This document shows positions 35,170 through 44,500 of a DNA stretch of 64,000 nucleotides, one piece after another (the stretch's first letter is position 1; every line of letters begins with the position of its first letter). The stretch is from positions 101,121 to 165,120 of the forward strand of contig NZ_WVTD01000010.1 in assembly GCF_009856825.1 (NCBI RefSeq). The letters are read 5' to 3'. The translations under genes were made by a program, and so were the position numbers. A model generated the notes under the pieces. The model saw nothing but the letters and a program-made list of their open reading frames with translations, searched no databases and was not told the origin of the DNA. This stretch comes from Novosphingobium silvae (GTDB taxonomy: Bacteria; Pseudomonadota; Alphaproteobacteria; Sphingomonadales; Sphingomonadaceae).

Positions 35170-36651
35170 GTGACTTTCGATGGACTGACATTCGGGGCGA
35201 CGCTCCTTGGCGCGGGCCTCATCGATGCGCTGGTGCGCCCCCGCGCTGGCGAGCGTCCAGCCATGCGCACGGGCATGGGGCTGTGGCTGCTCGCCTGCAT
35301 GAGCGCGGCGCTTTACGGCGCTTTCCTGGCCGTTTGCGGCAATGGCGGCGTGGCCATGGTGCTGGCTCTTGCCGTGCAGGCGCTCCTTGCCGTCGCTTCC
35401 AATGCCAAGCATGCGATGCTGGGCGAGCCACTCCTGTTCTCCGACCTGGCGCTGGTCGGCGCGGTGTTCCGCCATCCACAGTTCTACCTTTCGGCCGTGC
35501 GCCTCTCGCACCGGATCGCGGCGGGGATCGTTGCGGCGGTGCTGCTGGCGCTCGTCGCATGGCTTTCCGTGGCCGACATCGCCTCGCACATGGCCGGCCT
35601 GGCGCTTGCCATCGGCGCCCTCGTCACTCTCGCGATCACGCTGCGGCTTGCCTCTCCCGGCCGCCTTGTGCCGGACGCCCGGGCCCATGCCGACACCCGC
35701 CGGTTCGGCCTGCTTGCGGCGCTTCTCCTTTTCTGGCTGCGCTGGCGCGAAAGCCGCGATCCGCCGCCCTGCCCCGCCTTACCGAGAGCCGCGCCGCCGG
35801 CTCCGCCCGAACTGGTCGTCATGATCCAGTGCGAAAGCTTCGCCGATCCGGAGGAGCTTTTCGCCAACCCGGCCCTGGCGCTGCGCTCGCTCGGGAACGC
35901 ACGGGCGAAGGCCTGGCGCTGGGGCAACCTCCACGTCAGCGGCTTTGGCGCCTATACCATGCGCACCGAATACGGGGTGCTGTTCGGCCGGGGCGAGGAG
36001 GAACTGGGGTTCCGCCGCTTCGACCCGTTCCTCACCGCCGTGGGCGAGGCAAGCTATGCCCTGCCCGCCCGGCTGCAGGCGGAAGGCGGCCCCGGATGGC
36101 GCAGCCTTTTCGTTCACCCGCACGACATGCGCTTTTACGGGCGCGATCGGATCATGCCGGCGGGCGGCTTTGCCGAGTTGGTGGGCGAGGACCGGTTCGC
36201 GCCGCCCGGTCCGGGCGAGGGCCGCTACGTGACGGACGCTGCAATGGCGGACGAGATCATCGCACTGGCCGCGGCGGCGAGCGGCCCAACCCTGCTATAC
36301 GCCGTCACCATCGAGAACCACGGTCCCTGGGAGACGCAGGGCGGCGAAGACCTGGTCGAGGGCTACATGCGCCTGGTGCGCCGCAGCGATGCCATGCTGG
36401 GCGACTTGCTCGACCGGATCGCGGGCCTGTCCCGCCCGGCGCTGCTGGTGTTCTTCGGCGATCATCGACCGAGCATCCCGGGAGCCACGGCGCCCGGCGG
36501 CGATCGCCATACGCCCTACGTGATGGTGCGGATGGACGCTGCCGGCCGCATTCTTCCCGGCGACGATGCCCGCGCCGACCTGACCCCCGCGCAGCTGCAC
36601 CACGCGGTGCTCGACGCGGTCCTCGGAACGCCGCTTACTCCGGCGGGGTAA
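35170..36651 (+). CDS. LTA-synthase-like membrane sulfatase-fold enzyme
   Basis: This 493-residue protein has about five N-terminal membrane segments (to residue 185) and a periplasmic domain with CESFADPEELF (metal site), a nucleophile threonine candidate in AYTMRTEYGVLFG, and FFGDHRPSIPG. It probably transfers a phosphorylated alcohol such as phosphoglycerol to a surface glycan. The start is GTG at 35170. It lies in the capsule locus between kpsS and an SDR gene; the last 17 bases overlap the convergent SDR gene. Confidence 0.82.
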   Translation: MTFDGLTFGATLLGAGLIDALVRPRAGERPAMRTGMGLWLLACMSAALYGAFLAVCGNGGVAMVLALAVQALLAVASNAKHAMLGEPLLFSDLALVGAVFRHPQFYLSAVRLSHRIAAGIVAAVLLALVAWLSVADIASHMAGLALAIGALVTLAITLRLASPGRLVPDARAHADTRRFGLLAALLLFWLRWRESRDPPPCPALPRAAPPAPPELVVMIQCESFADPEELFANPALALRSLGNARAKAWRWGNLHVSGFGAYTMRTEYGVLFGRGEEELGFRRFDPFLTAVGEASYALPARLQAEGGPGWRSLFVHPHDMRFYGRDRIMPAGGFAELVGEDRFAPPGPGEGRYVTDAAMADEIIALAAAASGPTLLYAVTIENHGPWETQGGEDLVEGYMRLVRRSDAMLGDLLDRIAGLSRPALLVFFGDHRPSIPGATAPGGDRHTPYVMVRMDAAGRILPGDDARADLTPAQLHHAVLDAVLGTPLTPAG

Positions 36652-37435
36652 GGCTCGACAGCACCCTGTCCCGCAAGGGCCCGGGCAGCAGGCGATCGAT
36701 CCAGCGCAGCACCGCGAAGGGCCAGGGCAGCACGAGATGGGCGCGGCGCGTCTCGGCGGCCTGCGCGATCCGCGCGGCGACCGCGCCGGGCGCCATCAGC
36801 ATCGGTTTCGGGCCCGGCACCTTGCGCCCGGCGGCGGTATCGATGAAACCGGGCGACACCAGCGTGACACTGACGCCGTGCCGGGCGACGCCGATCCGCA
36901 GCGCATCGGCGAAGCGGGCAAGTCCCGCCTTCGTTCCCGCATAGGCTGCGGCAAAGGGCAAGGCGTGGAACGCCGCGGCGGACCCCACAAGCACGATGCC
37001 CCCGCTTCCCCGCTCCGCCATGCGCGCCGCGATCGCGGCAGCCATCGCGGCGGGCGCCGTGAAATTGACAGTGCCGAGCGCCGCCACCATTGCGGCATCC
37101 TCCACAAGATCGCCGCTTGCCCGCACGTCTCCCCGCCCGGACGCCAGAAGAACGAGGTCGAAGGGATCGGCCGCGTCCTCGCCGGCCAGCGCGGCAAGCG
37201 CGCCATCGACATCGGCGAGATCGAGCGAGCGCACCGACACCTGGGCCCCGGCGGTCCGGCAGTCGTGCGCGACGGCCTCCAGCCGCGCCCGGTCCCGGCC
37301 CCAGAGGCTGAGCTTCACACCCGTTTCGGTATCGCTGCGCGCATAGTGGCGGGCCAGCGCTCCCCCTAGCCCTCCCGAGGCGCCGGTGATGAGGATGCGG
37401 CGAGTTTTACGGTTGTGCGGCAGTGTCTCCGTCAT
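36635..37435 (-). CDS. Short-chain dehydrogenase of the capsule locus
   Basis: This 266-residue NAD(P)-binding protein carries TGASGGLGGALARHYA (about residues 17-32), the catalytic Ser in VGSAAAF, and YAGTKAG. Such SDRs occur beside kps genes in several bacteria; a sugar or lipid substrate is likely. It is convergent and overlapping by 17 bases with the LTA-synthase-like gene. Confidence 0.85.
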   Translation of the reverse strand: MTETLPHNRKTRRILITGASGGLGGALARHYARSDTETGVKLSLWGRDRARLEAVAHDCRTAGAQVSVRSLDLADVDGALAALAGEDAADPFDLVLLASGRGDVRASGDLVEDAAMVAALGTVNFTAPAAMAAAIAARMAERGSGGIVLVGSAAAFHALPFAAAYAGTKAGLARFADALRIGVARHGVSVTLVSPGFIDTAAGRKVPGPKPMLMAPGAVAARIAQAAETRRAHLVLPWPFAVLRWIDRLLPGPLRDRVLSSLTPPE

Positions 37436-37538
37436 CGTCCTGAATTCATCGATCGCAATCCGCTTGTCATGTTTTAACCCCGTTCGGAGGCATCGCGACT
37501 TGACAGTCCCACACGGCTATTGTCCAGCATCGTCGGCA

Positions 37539-38150
37539 ATGCCATCTCAGGTCTCCAGTCCACACCGCGTCCGGTTGTTCAAAAGCGAGCGCCTGGAAAA
37601 GCTTACCCTGATCTCGCCTCGCACCTTCGCGGTGAGCTGGGCGATCCTGCTGCCGCTTATCGCATGGACGGGCTGGGGCTCTGCCACGCTGACGAACGCC
37701 GCCGCGCTGATGGTCGCGGGCTTGCTGGCATGGACGCTCTTCGAATATGTGATGCACCGCTATCTCTTCCACCTCGAGAGCCGCTTCGCCCCGGTCCGCT
37801 GGGTGGTGTTCCTGATGCACGGCAACCATCACGAAACCCCCGGCGACCCCTTGCGCGGCCTCATGCCGCTGCCTGTCAGCGTGAGCGTGGGAGCGGTGCT
37901 GTGGGTCGTCAGCGTGGCGGTGCTCGGCCCTGCGGGAACGTGGCTTCTGCTTGGCTTCATGACCGGTTACGTGATCTACGATGCCCTTCATTACGCCTGC
38001 CACCAGTTGCCGATGCGCCGCGGCCTGGGCGCGGTCCTGAAACGCCATCACATGCGCCACCACCACATTGACGAGGGCGGCAACTTCGCCATCTCCGCGA
38101 TCTTCTGGGACCGCGTGTTCGGCTCAAGGATCACGTCGCTGAAGCGCTGA
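37539..38150 (+). CDS. Fatty acid hydroxylase/sterol desaturase family protein
   Basis: This 203-residue membrane protein has the di-iron histidine motifs of the family: HRYLFH, HGNHH, HYACHQ and HHMRHHH, placed between about four membrane helices. Relatives hydroxylate fatty acids, including the 2-hydroxylation found in sphingolipids. The ATG at 37539 removes a basic, unlikely N-terminal extension. A role in modifying the lipid anchor or cell-envelope lipid is inferred. An Asp/Asn hydroxylase gene follows eight bases later on the same strand. Confidence 0.85.
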   Translation: MPSQVSSPHRVRLFKSERLEKLTLISPRTFAVSWAILLPLIAWTGWGSATLTNAAALMVAGLLAWTLFEYVMHRYLFHLESRFAPVRWVVFLMHGNHHETPGDPLRGLMPLPVSVSVGAVLWVVSVAVLGPAGTWLLLGFMTGYVIYDALHYACHQLPMRRGLGAVLKRHHMRHHHIDEGGNFAISAIFWDRVFGSRITSLKR

Positions 38151-38158
38151 GGATCGAG

Positions 38159-38929
38159 ATGAACTGGCAGAACACCGTCAATGCGCGGGGCTGGAAAGTC
38201 CCGTTCGTGGGCAAGTCGCTGTTCCAGATCGGCAAGGACCTGCGCCCGGCGATCGACCGGGTCATCATGCGCAGCTCCAGAATCCCCGATGCAGCCGTGC
38301 AGGACAAGTCCTTCTTCCCCTGGATCGCCGAACTGGAGAGCCATTGGGAAGCCATCCGCAACGAGGCGCTTCGGATCCGGGCCGAGGACATACCATCGCT
38401 CGGCGACATTTCCTTCGACCATGGGCGCATCGCTGCCGATCGCCGCTGGCGAGCCTTCTTCCTCAAGGGCTATGGCTACCGCATGGAGGCCAACGCCGCG
38501 CGGGCGCCGGTGACGGCGGCGCTGATCGAGAAGGTGCCCGGGCTCGTGACCGCGAACTTCTCGGTGATGGAGGCCGGCGGCCACATTCCGCGCCACTGGG
38601 GAATGACCAAGGGCATGCTGACCTACCATCTGGCGCTCAGGGCCCCGCGTGAGCGCGAGAAGTGCCGCATGCACATCGAGGAAGGCGACAGGCTTCACGT
38701 GATGCACTGGGAGGATGGGCAGTCCTTCCTGTTCGATGACATGTTCAACCACGAGGTCTGGAACGAGAGCGACGAGGGCCGCTACATCCTGCTCATCCAG
38801 ATCAAGCGCCCCTGCCGCTGGCGAGGGAACCTGATCCAGAACCTGTTTTTGAAGGGCGTGCGGCACTCGCGCTTCGTCAGGGATATCCGCAAGGCGATCG
38901 AGCGGGAAAGCAGCGCGCGGGCGCGTTGA
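38159..38929 (+). CDS. Aspartyl/asparaginyl beta-hydroxylase family dioxygenase
   Basis: This 256-residue protein resembles the non-haem iron, 2-oxoglutarate-dependent family containing LpxO, which hydroxylates lipid A acyl chains, and human ASPH. The double-stranded beta-helix contains HIPRHWGMTKG and FDDMFNHEVWNES; His in these stretches should bind iron. It is eight bases after the fatty acid hydroxylase gene, so both probably form an envelope-lipid modifying pair. Substrate not proven. Confidence 0.85.
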   Translation: MNWQNTVNARGWKVPFVGKSLFQIGKDLRPAIDRVIMRSSRIPDAAVQDKSFFPWIAELESHWEAIRNEALRIRAEDIPSLGDISFDHGRIAADRRWRAFFLKGYGYRMEANAARAPVTAALIEKVPGLVTANFSVMEAGGHIPRHWGMTKGMLTYHLALRAPREREKCRMHIEEGDRLHVMHWEDGQSFLFDDMFNHEVWNESDEGRYILLIQIKRPCRWRGNLIQNLFLKGVRHSRFVRDIRKAIERESSARAR

Positions 38930-38984
38930 AGAAGGCGGGGCGGCGGAGCGCGTCCCTTGCGCCCCGATGCCGCGCTTGCCGCAC

Positions 38985-40223
38985 TCAGCCAGTCGGCGCC
39001 CCGGCGTTCTGGCTGAGCCCTTCGATTGCGCGCGCCACGATGGCGATGTGCTCATGCCAGCTCGGGTTATGCCAGCCGGGCAGGCGGGCCTGCTGGGCAA
39101 GGTGCGTCGCGCCGCGCCCGGCGTAGTCCATCACCGCCGTCTTCCAGCCCGGGCCGTCGAGCGGGTCGAGGTAATCGGGCGTGTCCCCCCCGACTTCGCG
39201 CAAGGCGGGCAGATCGCTGCAGATCACCGGCGTGCCGACCGAGAGCGCCTCGGCCACGGGCATTCCATAGCCTTCCGCAAAAGACGGCATGAGCAGCGCG
39301 CGGGCGCCGCGCAGCAAGGCCGAGAGCCGCGCATCCGGGCAATTGCCCAGCTCCTCCACATGCCCGACGAGCGCGGGGCAGCGCTCGAGCATGTCGACGA
39401 TCTGCTCGTTCTCCCAGCCCCGGCGCCCGATCACCACGAGGCGCGGCACGGCGGCGGGCGGGAGCGTCTGCGCCAGATGGCGCCACAGGTGCAGCAGCAG
39501 CAGGTGGTTCTTGCGCGGCTCGATGGTGCCCAGGCACACGAAGTAGGGACGCCCGTCCCCTGCCTCGCCGGTAGCGGACGGCAGCGCCTCGGTTCCGAGC
39601 AGGGCAACGTGGATCGGGGTTCCCGGCCTTAGCCAGGGCGCGAGCGAGCGCCCCGTGGCGGCGGAATTGACGATTGCCGCGCCCCCGGTGGAAGCGATGG
39701 CCGAAGCGATCGTCTCGATCCGGCGGCGGTGGAGCGCCGCGCCCGAAGGCCGCGCATACTCTGGGTACTCGATCGGGATAAGGTCGTGGACGAGACACAG
39801 GAACCGTGCGCCCTCCCGCGCGAGGATGCGCCGGACCTTGGCCGCGTTCGTCAGGTGGTGCGGCGAGGCCTGGACATAGACGGGCGCGCACCCGTCATCG
39901 GCCGAGCCCACACCCCGGCGGGTCGGCAGCAGCGCCGCCAGTTGCGGCATGACCGATGACAGCGAGCGCTGGCGCGGCGGGGGGGCGGCATCGGGTGCCG
40001 CCACGCTCGACCAGCGGCGTTCAAGCTCGTCGAGGTAGGTTAGCGCCGCGCCTTGCCTCAGCCTGCCGTATACCCCGGAGGGATGCACGGCGGCAAACGA
40101 CAGGCGCTCGCCATAAAGCGCGTGAAGCCCCCGTGCATAGGCCATCTCCACCCGGTCCACGCCCGACGGGGTGGAATAGCGCACGCGCGAGATCAGGCGC
40201 GATATGTCGAGGATCACGGTCAT
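38985..40223 (-). CDS. GT4-family glycosyltransferase
   Basis: This 412-residue GT-B fold enzyme has the typical C-terminal half GTIEPRKNH and PSFAEGYGMPVAEALSVGTPVICSDLPALREVGGD (E-x7-E motif). It transfers a sugar from a nucleotide donor to a growing surface glycan. It follows kpsC by 10 bases on the same strand and is probably in one operon with it. Confidence 0.91.
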   Translation of the reverse strand: MTVILDISRLISRVRYSTPSGVDRVEMAYARGLHALYGERLSFAAVHPSGVYGRLRQGAALTYLDELERRWSSVAAPDAAPPPRQRSLSSVMPQLAALLPTRRGVGSADDGCAPVYVQASPHHLTNAAKVRRILAREGARFLCLVHDLIPIEYPEYARPSGAALHRRRIETIASAIASTGGAAIVNSAATGRSLAPWLRPGTPIHVALLGTEALPSATGEAGDGRPYFVCLGTIEPRKNHLLLLHLWRHLAQTLPPAAVPRLVVIGRRGWENEQIVDMLERCPALVGHVEELGNCPDARLSALLRGARALLMPSFAEGYGMPVAEALSVGTPVICSDLPALREVGGDTPDYLDPLDGPGWKTAVMDYAGRGATHLAQQARLPGWHNPSWHEHIAIVARAIEGLSQNAGAPTG

Positions 40224-40233
40224 GCGGGGACGT

Positions 40234-41919
40234 TCATCGCAGGGCGTTCATCAGCTTGCCCTGCCATCGGCGCAGCGGCGCGATCCAGCTCAGGCGGTTG
40301 GTGGCGGCGGCACCGGCCATGCGGCCCACCAGAACTTCCGGCGGGCACGGCAGGCCGGTGACCGGATCGAGATAGCGCGGATAGAGGATCAGCACGCCCG
40401 CGACCAGCTGGTCGAGCGTGAGCCTGCGGGTGCGCCGCGCGGGAACATCGCCGAGATCGCGGGTGAGCCCCCACCCGGCATAGAACGGAGTGCCGTGGCA
40501 GGTCACCTCGCGCCCGCGCAGAAGCGCCTCGAACCCGGCCAGCGAACTGAGCACGTGCACGGCATCCACCTTGGCCAGCAGCGGCGCCATTCCCCCGCCG
40601 CGCACCACGCGATCCGCGAAGGCGAGCGCCTCGCTGTCGGGCACCGCGCCCTTCCGGTGACCGGCATCGACGTCGGGATGAGGGCGGAACCAGATCTCGG
40701 CAGCGGGCTCCAGCGCGCGGGCACGGCGCAGCAGCGCGAGATTGGGCCCGCCTGGCTCATGGACGAGGTCGCCCCCGGCGGCGAGGACCGACATGTCGTC
40801 CCCCACCTGCCCGGTGACGAGGACGAGCCGCCTTGCCGGGTCGCGAACAGCCATGCCGCCCTCCCCGGTATCGGCGGCATACTTGCTGATGCCCGCCGCC
40901 ACGATCGCGTCCCGCAGCGCCCCCGCCCGCGCGAGCAGTCTTTGGGACATCGGGGCGCTTTCCAGCAAGGCCTCGAGGTCGCTCTCGCGCGAGGGATCGA
41001 AGTGGATGCCCGCGCGATCGACCACCACCGAGGAAGGCGGCACGAGATCGACCCCGAGGCCCACCGACCGCACGAACCCGTCCTCCACCCTGACCAGCGG
41101 CACGCCCTGCGCACGCGCCGCCTCCACGAGCGCTGTCGACACGCGCGAAGGCCAGATCGCGACCGCGCCGCCTGTGCGCCGGGCGATCCGAAGAGCGCGC
41201 GCCGGAGATGAGACGAGGGCGAGCGGGCGCTCCGGGTGCCAGAGGAAACGCCGTATCTCCGCCCGCTTCCACCATGCCATTCCGCATGCGGCCACGATCG
41301 CGCGGTTCGCATCGAGCGAGGCGCGCCACATCGCAAGGATGTCCACCACCGCGTCGAGACTGGACGCTGCTCCCGTGAAGGGATCGCGCCAGTGTGCCTG
41401 CGCAAGGGCGGTCGCCGCGCGCCTGTCGAGCGCCTCGCCATCGTCACCGGGCGCGCCGAACCGCCCTTCGGAGAGCACTTCCACGGCCACCCTTGCCGCG
41501 CGCGCGAGGACGATCCACTCGTCGTCGCCATGGGCGACCAGCAGCCCCGCACCCGGCAGCACCGACCAGGGATCGACGTCGAAGCGCCATTGCTCGCCGG
41601 CAAGCGCCCTGGCCCAGCGGGCCCGCTCGGCACGGCCCGAATGCGCCTTGGGGCATGGCAGGATCCACAACGCGCCCTTGCGGGAGAGGCTGGCGACCTC
41701 CTGGCGGTCGCGTGGACGCAGAACGACCTTAACCGGGCGGGCCAGGTCCGCCGGATCCGCCCAGAAGCGCCCGCCCACGCGCGCCTCGCGCACTGCCTGG
41801 AAGAGAGCGGCCGCGTCGAGGCACGCGCCGGGCTTGGCGGAGGGGCTCGACACCTCGACAGCGATGCCCGGAAAGGGCGGCGCACGCAGGATGGCGGCGC
41901 CGGCCACAGGGAGGCTCAT
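40234..41919 (-). CDS. KpsC-like capsule Kdo transferase, shortened N-terminal domain
   Basis: The 561-residue protein has a clear complete C-terminal KpsC domain: VRVEDGFVRSVGLGVDLVPP (about residues 270-289), WFRPHPDVDAGHRKG, and the motif TCHGTPFYAGWGLT. Classical KpsC (about 670 residues) has two such domains in tandem. Here the first about 230 residues show only the later part of a first domain (DPFTGAASSLDAVVDIL, then an IRRFLWHP linker), so the N-terminal domain appears truncated. It adds beta-Kdo to the capsule lipid anchor in relatives. It is divergent from the PhyH-like gene. Confidence 0.85.
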   Translation of the reverse strand: MSLPVAGAAILRAPPFPGIAVEVSSPSAKPGACLDAAALFQAVREARVGGRFWADPADLARPVKVVLRPRDRQEVASLSRKGALWILPCPKAHSGRAERARWARALAGEQWRFDVDPWSVLPGAGLLVAHGDDEWIVLARAARVAVEVLSEGRFGAPGDDGEALDRRAATALAQAHWRDPFTGAASSLDAVVDILAMWRASLDANRAIVAACGMAWWKRAEIRRFLWHPERPLALVSSPARALRIARRTGGAVAIWPSRVSTALVEAARAQGVPLVRVEDGFVRSVGLGVDLVPPSSVVVDRAGIHFDPSRESDLEALLESAPMSQRLLARAGALRDAIVAAGISKYAADTGEGGMAVRDPARRLVLVTGQVGDDMSVLAAGGDLVHEPGGPNLALLRRARALEPAAEIWFRPHPDVDAGHRKGAVPDSEALAFADRVVRGGGMAPLLAKVDAVHVLSSLAGFEALLRGREVTCHGTPFYAGWGLTRDLGDVPARRTRRLTLDQLVAGVLILYPRYLDPVTGLPCPPEVLVGRMAGAAATNRLSWIAPLRRWQGKLMNALR

Positions 41920-42342
41920 GGCCGAGACCCTAGCCCGCCGGGCCTGCCCGATCCGACCCGCGCGGGAGCGACAACAAGCGCGGCGGCCGGAAGAGCGGCG
42001 GGTGGGTGCTTCGTGGGCATCATCCGCGATCTCATACCAGTCCATGGCGGTCAGGCAATGCAGGCCGCAAGACACGTCTGCGTTCCACGTGGAACGGGGC
42101 GTCGAGCCACATTTCAGAGGACGGGGGATTGCCAGCCGTTTCCCTCCCGGCCTAGGAACACATCGAGGCGGAAGTGGCCGCAACCTGCCGTACAGCGGGA
42201 ACGCGCGCTTCGCGTTGCGGCATTTGAACCACTTGGGCCCTTGGAACATGAACCTTCGCGGACACGTCCTCACCAAAGATGCGGCTCAATTCGCAGTCGC
42301 CTGGACTGCTCCCACCCGCGCAGGGACGAAGGGCTGAGCGCC
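41920..42342. other. 423-bp intergenic region between kpsC and the PhyH-like gene
   Basis: No gene fits. The region must carry the divergent promoters for kpsC (minus) and the PhyH-like gene (plus). It also holds a perfect 16-bp parS-like palindrome at 42081-42096, described separately. I saw no tRNA or riboswitch structure. Confidence 0.5.
42081..42096. promoter_or_regulatory. parS-like palindrome CGTTCCACGTGGAACG
   Basis: This 16-bp perfect palindrome matches the general ParB binding site TGTTnCACGTGnAACA at all core bases; only the outermost T and A are replaced by C and G. It is intergenic. It may be a ParB site or an operator of another palindrome-binding protein. No parA or parB gene is in the window. 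Confidence 0.5.
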
Positions 42343-43377
42343 ATGGGCCTCTCGCGCGCCTTGCTGGCACCGATCTGGGCCCTGCAGCTCCTGACCGGCG
42401 CGAAGAGCTTTCTCGACAATCCGCTGATCGGCTCGCGCCGGCTCAATGCACGCGGGCTCCATGTGGGCCGCGTGAAACTTGCCGCCGGGATGGCGGCGTG
42501 GCGTCGCCGCCGCCTTGCCAACAAGGTCCCGCGCGCCTGGCGCGAGGCATTCGACAGGGACGGCTTCGTGGCCATACCCGGCATCGTGCCCGAGGCCGAG
42601 TTCCCCGCCCTGCGCGAGGCGCTGCTCGCCTACGAGGCTCCCGCGCGCGAGATGCGGCAGGGCGATGCGATCACCCGCAGGTTCGCGATCGATCCGGCCA
42701 TGCTGGCGGCCGTGCCGGGGCTGAAGACCTTGCTGGAGCGTGCCGACGTGGTCGCCCTGTTCCACTACGTCGCCAGCTTCCGCACCGCGCCGCTGCACTA
42801 TGTGCAGACCATCGTCAGCCACTTCGACGGCAACGAACCCGATCCGCAGGAGGCGCTGCACGCTGACAGTTTCCATTCCTCGATGAAGGCCTGGCTGTTC
42901 CTGAACCCGGTCGCGGCGGACCAGGGGCCGTTCACGTATGTGCGGGGCTCGCACCGCTTCACGCCCGAGCGGCTCGACTGGGAGCGCCGCCGCTCGCTCG
43001 CGGACCCCAAGGCGGTCGACCGCCTTTCGGGGCGCGGCTCTCCGCGCGTCAGCGCAGAGGATCTGGCGGCGATGAAGCTGGGAGACGCGGAAGCGCTGGC
43101 GGTTCAGGGCAACACACTGGTGGTGGCGGATACGCTCGGCTTCCATGCGCGCGGAGCCTCGGCGCGCCCGGGCGAGCGGGTGGAAATCTGGTCGTACTCG
43201 CGGCGCAACCCCTACCTGCCCTGGCTGGGCGGCGATCTCCTCAGCCTGCCGGGACTCGCCGAGCGGCGCGTCAACTGGCTCTGGGCCCTTCGCGACAGGT
43301 TCGAGGCACGCATCGGCCAGCCATGGCGCCCGGTTGGCAAGCGCCGTCCGACGGACACCGTGCCGCCGGCTTCCTGA
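42343..43377 (+). CDS. Phytanoyl-CoA dioxygenase (PhyH)-like oxygenase
   Basis: This 344-residue protein has the non-haem iron, 2-oxoglutarate dioxygenase pattern of the PhyH family: HAD (His173, Asp175) in LHADSFHSSMKAW and a distal His in LGFHARG near residue 268. The 40-residue N-terminal part is hydrophobic/basic. It lies beside the capsule genes with two other iron oxygenases, so it may hydroxylate an envelope lipid or sugar; this is inference. The ATG at 42343 follows a weak Shine-Dalgarno sequence. Confidence 0.8.
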   Translation: MGLSRALLAPIWALQLLTGAKSFLDNPLIGSRRLNARGLHVGRVKLAAGMAAWRRRRLANKVPRAWREAFDRDGFVAIPGIVPEAEFPALREALLAYEAPAREMRQGDAITRRFAIDPAMLAAVPGLKTLLERADVVALFHYVASFRTAPLHYVQTIVSHFDGNEPDPQEALHADSFHSSMKAWLFLNPVAADQGPFTYVRGSHRFTPERLDWERRRSLADPKAVDRLSGRGSPRVSAEDLAAMKLGDAEALAVQGNTLVVADTLGFHARGASARPGERVEIWSYSRRNPYLPWLGGDLLSLPGLAERRVNWLWALRDRFEARIGQPWRPVGKRRPTDTVPPAS

Positions 43378-43655
43378 AAAGTCCCCCCGCTCGGGTGGGC
43401 CGACAGGAGCAATCCGCGCCGCCGTATCTCCCCTGCAGCCGGTTTCTTTCGGACCTTTGCGCGCGGTTCCTTTGACGCTCAGATCGGCCCGGCGACGGCT
43501 ACCCCGGGCACCTGCAGGATGGCTGCGACACGCCGCGATTGATGTTGCACGGATGTCACAGTTCAGTCACCATCTGCCCTCGTGAGGCACTTTGCCGGAA
43601 ACTCCCCTGCGGTCGATGCCGTTTCCATGGCGAAATCTACCACAAAGGAAATACC

Positions 43656-44288
43656 ATGAAACTGAGTGCTCTAACTCTCGCGGCGGTTGCTGCGGCAGGT
43701 ATCGCTCAACCCGTTCTCGCGCAGGACGCCACCCCCACCGGCACCGAAGTCGCCGCCAACGGAACCGGCTTTCGCGGCATCCGCGTCGAGGGCAACATCG
43801 GCGGTGATCGCTTCCAGTCGCAGGGCAACCACAACGACAAATTCGGCTATGGCGGCACCGTCGGCTTCGACGGAACCATCGGCGAGCGGATCGTCATCGG
43901 CGCCGAGGGCAGCTTCTGGAAGCCGGGCAGCGGCAACGAGAACACCACCGCCCTCGCCGACGGCAACAGCATCGACCACAAGGCGTTCGAGGAATGGGGC
44001 GCTGCCGTGCGCGCCGGCTATCTCGTGACCCCGCAGTTCCTGGTGTTCGGCAAGGCCGGCTACGTCAACGGCGAGCAGCGCAAGCGCATCGAGGGCCCGG
44101 CCGGCAACACCCTGGTCTATGACCACTACCGTGCGGACGGCTATCAGGTCGGCGGCGGCGTCGAGTACACCGTGATGCCGCAGGGCGCGCTGCCGGTCTA
44201 TGTGAACGCGCAGTACGTCTACTCGAACTATCACGGGAACACCGGCCGCCAGCGCGTGATGGCAGGCGTGGGCGTGCGCTTCAAGTAA
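43656..44288 (+). CDS. Small outer-membrane beta-barrel protein
   Basis: This 210-residue protein has a signal peptide (MKLSALTLAAVAAAGIAQ... cleavage after VLAQ) followed by an alternating beta-strand pattern and a C-terminal Phe-Lys (VGVRFK). It resembles OmpA-like/OprF-type small porins (outer_membrane_beta-barrel family). AAAGGA lies seven bases before the ATG. A strong terminator follows. Function is likely structural or small-molecule passage. Confidence 0.85.
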   Translation: MKLSALTLAAVAAAGIAQPVLAQDATPTGTEVAANGTGFRGIRVEGNIGGDRFQSQGNHNDKFGYGGTVGFDGTIGERIVIGAEGSFWKPGSGNENTTALADGNSIDHKAFEEWGAAVRAGYLVTPQFLVFGKAGYVNGEQRKRIEGPAGNTLVYDHYRADGYQVGGGVEYTVMPQGALPVYVNAQYVYSNYHGNTGRQRVMAGVGVRFK

Positions 44289-44334
44289 GCGATGCGCCGT
44301 GCCTCGCGGGTTGGCGAGGCGGCCGGAACGAAAG

Positions 44335-44374
44335 GCCGGATCCTCGCTTGATGGCGCAGGGATCCGGCTTTTTT
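44335..44374 (+). terminator. Rho-independent terminator after the beta-barrel gene
   Basis: A perfect 9-bp stem (GCCGGATCC pairing with GGATCCGGC) with a 16-base loop is followed by six T, 46 bp downstream of the barrel gene stop. Confidence 0.9.
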
Positions 44375-44500
44375 CGTTCTCTCCAATCACGGCGGAAGGG
44401 CCGCTGCGGACCGCGCCCCCGCATGGAGATGCCTCGACAGGAACACCCTGTCCCGTGGCGCGCTTTTGTAAAATCGCCCCGAACAAGCTAATGAGCCACA

